A stretch of 64,000 nt of DNA. It comes from Gnetum montanum (Eukaryota > Streptophyta > Gnetopsida > Gnetales > Gnetaceae). The notes beneath the pieces are model-generated. The model was not told the DNA's origin. It did no database searches and saw only the letters and a program-made list of their open reading frames with translations. Every line of letters begins with the position of its first letter. Position 1 is the first letter of the stretch. Below are positions 55,860 through 64,000 of the stretch, piece by piece. The translations under genes were made by a program, and so were the position numbers. The stretch spans positions 1,268 to 65,267 of the forward strand of contig MNCI01002011.1 in NCBI GenBank assembly GCA_015680685.1. The letters are read 5' to 3'.

Positions 55860-56533
55860 CAGTCCAACAATAGAACTTAATGCATACGGTTATGTTAACA
55901 CATACCGTAACCGACTAGATCAAGGTAGGCCACCTTCCCAGGGAACTATCTAACCCTAGAAGTCCCTTGATCTACCTCCAAATCGTCAGGAATGAACCAC
56001 ATAAGGCTCTTCTTGACTCAGTTTCCGGAGTCAACTTAATATCACGAGAGATGTATCAAGCTTGAAACCTGCCCCAACTTAAGAAGAGCAACATTCAACT
56101 AGAGCTGGTAGACCATTCCATCACCATTCCCTTGGGATTGGTGGAGGACATTGTTACCACCATGTGTGGTTGATCCTACCCAGCTAAGTTCCTGGTGATA
56201 GAGGTCAACAACAACGAAGGGGACTTCCCAATTATAATGAGAACGACATGGCTAAGCATAATAGATACATGCCTAGGGATTCACAATCTTTCCTTGGAGA
56301 TATCTAAGGTAAATATTTATGGAAAGATTGAGAACAAGAAAGTTCCATGCATCACATACAGTGATTCATCAGGTGATGACATGGAGGAATGCACAACATC
56401 TCCTCCATGCAACAGGTGTGCCCTTGATATTGCGAGACAAAGATGCCTGTATGTAGCAACCACACAACCAGCAGTAGACACCCCATGGTTGACAGCTATT
56501 CGGAAGAGCAACCAACAAACATGCATGGAATGA
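55860..56533 (+). pseudogene. Element H: retropepsin-like protease remnant
   Basis: The frame through 56000-56330 follows Athila-type proteases: ALLDSVSGVNLISREMYQ (about 56008; D-S-V where D-[TS/L]-G is usual), VDHSITIPLGLVEDIV (about 56107), SYPAKFLVIEVNNNEGDFPI and IMRTTWLSIIDTCLGIHNLS (the I-L-G-R-P-F block degraded). The tail to 56533 is Asp/Cys-rich without a known motif. Three stops are present. No RT follows; the sequence becomes AT-rich. Confidence 0.7.
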
Positions 56534-58630
56534 ACTGGGGAAGTAACCCATGCCAACAATGAAAGCATAGATACCTTGGAATATGAGCGTCGCCAACTTC
56601 CACCCCTTAATCTAAGAACATCAATTGGGAGAAGTTGGGCACTTCTACGAAATTCAAACAAATGCTCATTATTTCAAATCTCTCCCTTGTAATTCAGTCA
56701 TGGGGGAGATGGCCACGTATGCTAATCATTTGGGGTCCTCAGTTCTTTTTAAATTTTTATTTTACACATTTTTGTCTTCCACATTTTTGTTTTACACATT
56801 TTTATTTTACAAATTTCTTTAACTTTTCTTATTTTTTGTGTTACAACATTGTTATACCTTTTCATTTTATGTGTGTGTGTGTGTGTGTTATCCACCTTGT
56901 AAGTTTGTCACCTAATAAGTGTTCTTCATGATGGTATGAACTATTTTCCTATTGATTGCTAATGTTTTGTTTTTACCTTTAAGTCATGATATTGATACTA
57001 AGGTATGGTTCTTTTGATATAGCAGGCAATGAGTCCACTTCATCCATTTATCCACAATTTTTCTATGGTCTCTCTCAGCTTGGAAATGTACAGTCCCTTT
57101 CTAAATAAGAACTCTAACAAATTGGTGACTGGGCACTTCTCAAACTAAGGAATGACTCAAGGATTGAAAAGGGTGTGACTTCAAGGGAACTTGATGCATT
57201 TGTGTTGGCCTTCTCTTGGGTGCTTGGATGTGTTCTTCTTGAGTTTTCTTGCTGTTTTGACGTCACCCAATCATCAGGAAGCTGAGCAATAAAAATAACA
57301 AAGTCTTTGCATGGTGTGTTTCTCATGTATAAACACATAAAGCAAAAAAAAAAAAAAAAGGAAGTGAGAATTCAAAGCACACCCCTTAAAAAAATAATCC
57401 CTTGGGCTACAAGCACTAGTTATGGAACTAAAATAAAAATGTTCCCTCTAACTAAGGCCCTTCTCGCTTCCCATTCTCTTCTCCTTGTTTCATCAGAATG
57501 GTGGTGGCTCTTGGGTGAAGGCATTCTTGTTACTTCAAGAGGATGGATTGGCCGAATGCGTTAATGCGAAGTCACTAGATGTGGTTGGTTTGAGGCCGGA
57601 GTTGGAATGAGACTTGCTAAGTCACATTAATCATGACACACACAAGGGACTGTATAGCACCTTGTTCTTGGGATTCCATTCCATTCTCTTCTCGCCACCC
57701 TTCTCTCCATTGTTCTCCTCATTGCCAGTTGTATCATTAGTGTATATTTTGGTAGATATATTGTTTTCTTTTTGGTAAATTCTTGCGGTTAAGACCTTAA
57801 CTCTTGTTCCAAATGACATTCCTAGAGCCTACGGACTCTTTGAATGTGGGTTTGTTAGGGCATTATGGGCATGAGCCTGCTGTGAGGAGGACCCACTGAC
57901 ATTCCTCTTTGGTGCACCAGTTAAATTCTTTTTCCTAACATTTTTGCAATCCATTTCATTTTGTTCATTTCCATATTGACATCCCTTTCATCGATGTCAT
58001 AGTTGTCTCTTTTTCTCCATCTTTCTTGATTCTTTTTCTTTCTCCATTCTATTGCTACTAGAGGTTTGTGATTAGTCATGGGGGTATGGGGCCTAATTTT
58101 TTCAATTTTCTCCTAACCCCTACACCTTCGGTAGTCATCAATATTATATCTCCAGACCCACAATCAGCCATACCACAACTCAGCCAATGGACCTTTTCAC
58201 CGAAGCAAGGTATCAATTGCATTGAAATTCATTTACCCTTGCTAATATAAAACTGTGTTGTGTGTGAAGATGGTGATCATGCAACAACAGACCAGATCTG
58301 GAGGAAACACTTGGAATGGAGCAGTGCTAAAACAACTATGCATGGAGCAAGATCGATGGCGTGCTTACGAATGGACAACGAAAGGTGCAATCTTGGCATT
58401 GGCAGCAGCAAAACTTCTTTCTCTCTCTCTTTCTCAGCTACCAAATGAGGCCTGATGTCAATGTAATAAGGTATTCACTCTTGTTGTCATGAACACCAGT
58501 TTTGTTGTTTCTTGTAATGATGATCCGTTCACATGTCATCCCATTAGTTCCATTTTGAGTCAATAATCCCATACCTTCCTAATATTTTGTAAGGAACTCG
58601 AGGACGTGTTTTCATTCAATCATGGAGGTA
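56534..58630 (+). other. Element H: 3' non-coding region and polypurine tract
   Basis: AT-rich low-complexity sequence at 56735-56835 ('ttttacacatttttgtcttc' repeats) and a (TG)n run at 56872-56888. From about 56937 to 58630 it matches the 3' region of A (15150-13429). Ends in AATCATGGAGGTA (PPT, one change from the ATGGGGGTA of A and G). The conserved part has no open frame longer than about 85 codons and no protein match. Confidence 0.75.
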
Positions 58631-59480
58631 TGATGGGATGCAATATCGCATGGGCCACGATATCGTGTCCACAGCTTTATCGCATCCCCTGCAATATCGC
58701 GTCGTCCCCCGCGATATCGCGTACGCAATATCGTAGTCTGCCGTCATATCTATAAATAAGAGGCGACTCTCCCTTATTTTCTCATCTAGATCTAGACCCT
58801 TAGCAAAACTCTGGTAGTTTTACCTCTCTAGAGATAGAATATTTTCCATGTGCCCGCAGTAGGAGCTCCAAAGTGAACAGATCTTTATTCGAGTAGATAT
58901 TGTACCTGAACACATATTTGTGTACGGAAATAAAGACAAACTTCTTGGATAAACCTTGAAGTGCATGGAATAAGCTAAATAGGAATTTTATTTATTGTTA
59001 TTTACTATTTATCATTTACATGCTTTATTAGGAATTAAATCTCTCTCAACCCTTCTCTCCTAGTTAAGTGCCTCAGTACGACCGCTTCGAGCACGTGCGT
59101 TACGCGTGGTGATCCCAGCAATGACTAGCATTTGGTAATCATGGTTGCATTGGTTTAGGATGTGAATGGTAAGTGGGAACAGATGCTGACGCTAGGTTAA
59201 TTCAGACTTAGTTAGTTAGTTAAAGTTAGTTAATTAGTCTCTTCAACCCTTCACCTCAATAGCATAGGAGATAAAACAGAAAAAGCTATAAAAACCATAT
59301 ACCTTAGACTTACTTAACCATACACCGTGACAAATACAAGTAAGTCTGGGAAGACAACAAATAATTAACCTTAAGTGTTCCATGAGGCATGTAGGCACTT
59401 AGTCTGCGAAGTTCGACCGGATCGTGCGTGTTACGCTTGTATTCGTATGGTTGAGTGTAGGGGTACCTTGCCACTCATCA
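58631..59480 (+). repeat. Element H: 3' LTR (850 bp)
   Basis: Pairs with 52398-53227. TATAAATA at 58751-58758. The palindrome array carries an extra 'cgcgtcgtcccccgcgatat' compared with the 5' LTR. Confidence 0.95.
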
Positions 59481-59485
59481 CCAAG
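59481..59485. other. Target-site duplication of element H, right copy
   Basis: CCAAG, directly after ...CTCATCA. Confidence 0.9.
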
Positions 59486-60529
59486 GTTATGTTTATTATC
59501 ATTAATCAATTTATACCTTACTCATAACCTTAGTTCATTAAGCTCATAATGCATATGATTGTGGGGTTAGGAAAATTTCAAGAAAAATCCCCCAAAAAGT
59601 GTCTATCTCTTTCTATGACCCTCTTGACTGGTTTCCTTTTTCGTTATATGTGGCTTATAATAATGGTTATGGGCCTATGGGGTAGAAAAATTGGATTTCC
59701 AACATTGCCGTGAGTGTTTTTTCATTATAATTTTTAAGGTTTTCAACGTTCTTACCCTTATGATACCTTTCGGGCGATAGCAAATTGGTGCCAACCTTCA
59801 AGCACAGGTACATGTCTTTCCAATGGGACCCATAGAAGTTTATTGAGTGCCATTTTAAGTTGCTCTTACTCCCATTACAAGGATATGGTTACAACCTCAG
59901 CAACATGATAGAACATATAGAAGTAGCCAAAGAGAATCTAAAAATCCCCTTGATGTCACAGGCCTTACATTTTGCCTTGCTTCTACACTCTTCTATTTAG
60001 ACATAATGATTATGGAGTTAGTATTAAGTTGGATGATGAAAAAGAGTATCATTATGACTAGAGCAAGAACCTCTTATTAATGAAATGGGTGGATGGATGT
60101 GGTGGTCTTAATGGTCGAATAATCAGTCCCTTATGACTTGGCAACATAGAGAAAACCTCACCACAATGGGCAACATGATCAATAGAGAGATTACATAACA
60201 AGGAAAATTAAAACAACAAGTAGAAAAAAGTAGAAGAAATAGGAAAAACTAGATTAAGAAATAGGAAAATGACAAAAAATTGTAAAACAAAAAATGAAAA
60301 ACACTTAGGAATCCTAAAGGTTAGGTTAGAATTGAGAGGGGGGGGGGGGGGGGGGGGGGTTAACCCCCAAGACAAAAAAGNTAGGTTTAATAAGTGGATG
60401 AATAGGATCCATGCATGTATGAAATTTTGGGAACTATCCATACCTTAGCCACTGGGTGTCTATTGGTGGTGTGGTGATTGGGTAGAAAAATTGTGGGTCA
60501 CACACCTAATTTTTATATGTATGGTGGGT
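59486..60529 (-). other. Element G: internal non-coding region
   Basis: Lies between the gag end and ORF2. No protein motif found. It contains a run of 22 G (60338-60359) and a single N at 60381. Confidence 0.5.
60338..60359. repeat. Poly-G run (22 bases)
   Basis: Uninterrupted G run, with an N 22 bases later. The length is unreliable in any assembly. Confidence 0.9.
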
Positions 60530-62830
60530 TAGGATAGGAGGCATGTTAACATTATGGATGAATAGCCCATGATTGAACCCTTGATCATGAGATGGTATGC
60601 ATGGATGCATTTGTCTCCCCACATTTGTAAATTCATTGGTTGGATGTGGAATTGAAGTACGGATAGATGATGGCCCTTGTGTGTAGTTGGAGGACGTTGG
60701 TTGAGACGAGGAAGGTGGTGCACCAGATTGGCATTGTGCTGGCTTGGTTGATGTGATGGGTTCATGCGTGGTTTGCCTCAGCTTATGTCCTGTCCTCTAA
60801 AAGGGATGTTTCTGGCATTGTAGTTGCGACCCACTAGTGTTTGCATGTCTATGCACATTTGCAGCACAAGTGGCACTCATTTGTTGACACTATGGTGTTG
60901 AACCTTTCTGAGTTACTAGTGATGACATTGGAGGAGGTGAATTTTGAAATTATCAAGGGTAAGTTGGATGGTAAGAGGCATGAGGTGGTGATCCTTTAGG
61001 GGATGTCATGTATTGATGGTACTCGGGAGAGTGGTAGTGGCGATTTGAAGTGGAGGACATCGAACTAGTTGGAGAAACAAGGTGTTGAACATAATATCCA
61101 TGTGGTTTTGATGGATATGGTTGATTTGGTGATGGCCTCCCCCATCATTATGGTTGTTGCCATTGTGATTAATAATCATGTTGAGGTTGGTGGTAAGTCC
61201 CCCTAGGATGGTACAATTAGTTTTGGGATTGTCTATAATTACCTTGTGGGAGAGGAAGTCTCCCAGGCATGTGCTTTTGCACAAATTTTGGATTTAAAGC
61301 ACCTATCCAATACTCTTGTAGATGCAACAATATAGGGCATTGGCCCTTCAAATGGTCATATATACATAGGTAGCATCCATCATCTTTTTCTATGGTGGAG
61401 TCTTTAGCCTTACTTTCGCCAGTCCCTTTTTTCATTTACTGAAAAGTGTTCCTAACTGTTTCTTGATTCTGTGTCCTCTGTTTATTATGTTCATCTAGTG
61501 TGTCTTACATGATTGTCTCTATGATTGTTTCAATAAGATTTGTGACGTTTTCATTTTTCCTTTTCGACATCCTATTAAACTTTTCTTCTAAATCATCAAT
61601 AGACTTCTTTATCGGTAAAGTTTATTACAGAATCACCTTATCAAGAGTAGTTTCATTCTCCTTACCATAAATTTGGACCTCCTTCGATTTAAGAGCTAGG
61701 TCTCATTAATGTTTCTTAACATTCTCCCATTTACATATTTCTCCTTCTTCTTTTTCCACACACTCTATTAGTTCTTTGATCTAATGGGCTTGAAGCTCAT
61801 ATAATTGCCTTGGGGCATAGATCCGAAGGGTCACTCTTGTTTCATTATGAAGCCCATTTGTGATGTGGTAAAGTTGCCTTTCCTTAGAGAAACCATGGAC
61901 AAGGCATCTATTTAGTAAAGTATAATATCTATCTAAGGCCATGTTCAAGGGTTCATGTTATTCTTGCTTCCACTCTTGGATTTGTCTCCTCAGATTGGAC
62001 ACTCTTGAATGGTTTGGTATTTTTCATTGAAAAGTTCCAGTATTGTAGACCATCATCAAATTGAATTTGGTTTCAACAATCAATACCACACTTTGGCTCA
62101 ATCAATTAGTATCCTAGGAAAGAGCTTAAGCTTTTTCCATCCACTTTCAATGTTATAGAAAGCACATGCATCATGGAAGGCTTGTAAATGATGTTGTGGA
62201 TCTAAATCATAGCATCTTGCAAATTTAGGAATATTATTCATGTCAAGCTTGGGTAAAAGAATCTTTTTGTGATGCCTGTGAGATATCTTAATGGACTCTA
62301 TGATATGCATTAGGCTCTTAGTGGCCAAGAAGGGTTCATTGTCATTAGACAAGTTGTGATGAAAATCTCTATTTGGTTGATGGTGATGATTGGACTTGTG
62401 TTCATGTTCATGACCTTGAGTGTGTCTGTGGGTTCAATTTTTACTTTTATTTTGACCCTATAGTGGAGATCTATCTCTACACCTACGTTCATCTTCATTA
62501 GAACTAAATGTTGAAGGGGAAGAAGAAGATGAGAAACTAGAAGAATTGCCATGGCTTCTATGGTGTTCCTTAGGGTCCCTTGGTTTATCGTTTCTAGGTT
62601 TTGAGTAGGTCTTAGGCCTTGAGGCCTCCCCTAATTTAGGACCTATGTCATCTCCTCCAAGATTGTCTACCTTAGGTGAATGTAGTCTTTCAGTGTCGGT
62701 AGGATGGTCATGATCATAAGAAACCCCTGCATAAGGTTGATCACTCTAATCTTCTTCATCATCTATCACGTTATTTCTCTAATGAATGTGTTTACTATAC
62801 CATACATTGTCATTTCCATGTGAGAGAAAC
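60530..62830 (-). pseudogene. Element G: gag, degenerate
   Basis: Minus strand: Ser/Arg and charged N-terminal part (62800-62400), then the core NEPFLATKSLMHIIESIKIS, MNNIPKFARCYDLDPQHHLQ, AFHDACAFYNIESGWKKLKL (62352-62098), the same order as in C and H. A breakpoint-rich middle (61980-61450) encodes the rest of the core. CYLCIYDHLKGQCPILLH (about 61370) is a CX2CX3HX4C zinc-knuckle variant. The Pro/Gln/His-rich C-terminus is at 61280-60530 (QPSQHNANLVHHLPRLNQ). Confidence 0.75.
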
Positions 62831-62939
62831 ATGGTTGTTGGTTTATAGTGTGTGTGATTTAATACTTTTGAAAAGATATATTGTTAATACCTTTTACAGT
62901 GATCTTGTATAATATAACTAATCTAGATAACTAGCATCA

Positions 62940-62957
62940 CCCCCAGCAATGGTGCCA
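62940..62957 (-). other. Element G: primer binding site, decayed tRNA-Asp type
   Basis: Minus strand TGGCACCATTGCTGGGGG. Compared with TGGCGCCGTTGCCGGGG, the changes are at CpG sites, as expected from methylation-driven decay. Confidence 0.8.
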
Positions 62958-62958
62958 A

Positions 62959-63820
62959 TGATGAGTAGCGAGGTACCCCCACGCTGAACCATACGAATCA
63001 TAAGCATTCAAGCACGATTTGGTTGAATTCCATGGATGGGACTAGTTGTGGTATCTAGATCATGATACTTTGATTGCAATTCACTATCTTCCCACTTGGA
63101 CTAGTGGTAGCTTTGTCCTGTATGGTTTAGTCCAAAGTGAGGCATATGATATTGTTCCTAATTCTACGCTACTCTTTATGGTGATAAAGAGATGGATTAA
63201 TTAAACTAAATGAATGATAGAATATAAGATCTAAACTAGCCTATGGGCGATAAGTATCTGCTCTTAATTGTTCATACACATCTTCGACTTTGTGAGGCTA
63301 CTTCTGGATTGCCAAGTGTACATCACTAGTTGTGCTAAACGATACACTTCTAGATTACCAAGTATCTACACTTAAATAGTCATGATTAAGGCATATGCAT
63401 TCTGCTTAATAATGAGAATAGTAAATAGAAATAAATGGAATATTTAACTAAATAAAGTAGTAAATAAATAATTAAAGCAACAATAATCTAAGTGGATGCT
63501 ACAATAATGGAAGTAATCTCAATCTTTATTGCTAGTCATGTAACGCGTCCAATTACATCACATTCGAACAAAGGTGTTTTACGATTACAAACATCACATT
63601 GTGGGCATGCACTGGAATTAATAGACTTTGAAGAGAAGAAACTAAAAACTAAACTATCTACTGACTCTACTACTTCTTGTCTCGTCCGAGTACCCTAGCA
63701 TCATATTTATAGGTAGCATCTAGATGAGGTGACATTGGGTATGTGATGTCGCTTATTACTCGATGTCAAGGCTTTGATGTCATGTATTCGATGTCAAATC
63801 CATTGAATGACAACTCATCA
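62959..63820 (-). repeat. Element G: 5' LTR (862 bp)
   Basis: Pairs with 48506-49447. Minus-strand ends TGATGAGTTG...CTCATCA. About 80 bp shorter, mainly in the repeated 'gatgtc' block near 63730-63810. Confidence 0.88.
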
Positions 63821-64000
63821 AACATCTTGGTAGAACTTCTCGTTATGTATTTTTAATTTTAATGCTACTAGCACTCTTGCGTTTTCACAATAAAATCATA
63901 CATTCCACCTACATGATCATTTCTTTGAATAATAATAAATGGTAACTCTTGTAATCTTTGATGCAATTTTTTGCTAGTTCTTCTAGATGTTGTAGAACAC
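63821..64000 (-). pseudogene. Helitron-like fragment, right part
   Basis: Opens with the second AACAT duplication (63821-63825). Joined across G to 48500, the minus-strand frame is continuous (…FYQDVEIDLKIIKEL). Residues further upstream are not recognised. The fragment runs off the window. Confidence 0.4.

Larger units (their letters stand above)
52398..59480 (+). mobile_element. Element H: complete-ended LTR element with gag and protease only
   Basis: 7083 bp with matching LTRs, tRNA-Asp PBS, gag, protease remnant, conserved 3' non-coding part, PPT and CCAAG duplications. No RT or integrase is present. The LTRs differ by roughly 5%, mostly C/T and G/A changes, plus a ~20-bp indel in the palindrome array. 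It is the reference copy for family members A and C. The structure fits TR-GAG-type non-autonomous elements related to Athila. Confidence 0.9.
48506..63820 (-). mobile_element. Element G: LTR element with gag and ORF2 but no pol, split by H
   Basis: Minus-strand order: LTR (63820-62959), PBS (62957-62940), gag (about 62830-60530), spacer, [H], ORF2 (52330-49600), PPT, LTR (49447-48506). Without H and its extra CCAAG it is about 8.2 kb. AACAT duplications flank it. No protease, RT or integrase was found in any frame, so it would move only with help, like TR-GAG elements. ORF2 is shared with F. Confidence 0.82.

Noticed and set aside
56872-56888. (TG)n microsatellite as a notable feature
   Set aside because: Short, ordinary dinucleotide run in AT-rich 3' sequence of H.
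60208-60441. 77-codon minus-strand frame with a proline run
   Set aside because: The proline run is the translated poly-G tract; no homology.

Overview
This is transposon-derived DNA from a seed plant with a large, gene-poor genome. There are no bacterial-style genes, no rRNA or tRNA genes, and no intact host gene. The clade is inferred from Ty3/gypsy elements of Tat/Ogre type (polyprotein order Gag-PR-RT-RNaseH-second RNaseH-INT) and Athila-like elements primed by tRNA-Asp. I cannot name the species. Every coding region carries stops or frameshifts, so the CDS-like features are listed as pseudogenes or fragments.

Layout, outermost to innermost. (1) Positions 1-3271: the 5' end of a minus-strand element (C: gag, PBS, LTR) sits in the 3' end of a plus-strand element (D). 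(2) Positions 3606-42650: an old minus-strand Tat-like element (E) whose spacer carries a purple acid phosphatase pseudogene. E is split by element A (12617-40365, minus; target duplication CCATG on both sides). A is split by a plus-strand Tat-like composite, B (15151-39785). B has two unlike LTRs, one gag, two protease segments and two complete RT-RH-aRH-INT blocks. (3) Positions 42651-47852: a plus-strand element end (F) with an unidentified second coding region and a 3' LTR. (4) Positions 47853-64000: a Helitron-like fragment split by element G (48506-63820, minus; duplication AACAT), itself split by element H (52398-59480, plus; duplication CCAAG).

Two findings stand out. Between the second protease segment and the second RT of B, on the opposite strand, lies a gene-like unit (28263-32022) with several consensus splice sites. 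Its first two exons resemble the FCP1/NIF-type HAD phosphatase domain with the catalytic aspartates replaced. They are followed by a segment resembling plant-transposon proteins, an acidic exon and a coiled-coil exon. Second, E carries a purple acid phosphatase copy in its own sense orientation. Together these suggest that Tat-like elements in this genome captured host phosphatase genes into the PR-RT spacer.

Relative ages come from the nesting. The LTR pairs of H and of A differ by roughly 5-6% by eye. The two LTRs of B, which lies inside A, are much more different. They therefore cannot come from one insertion, and B is best read as two elements fused by recombination. Short repeat motifs (CACGCTG, GGCCTTAAACT, CGCGATATCGCG) recur at fixed places in the elements and are described separately.
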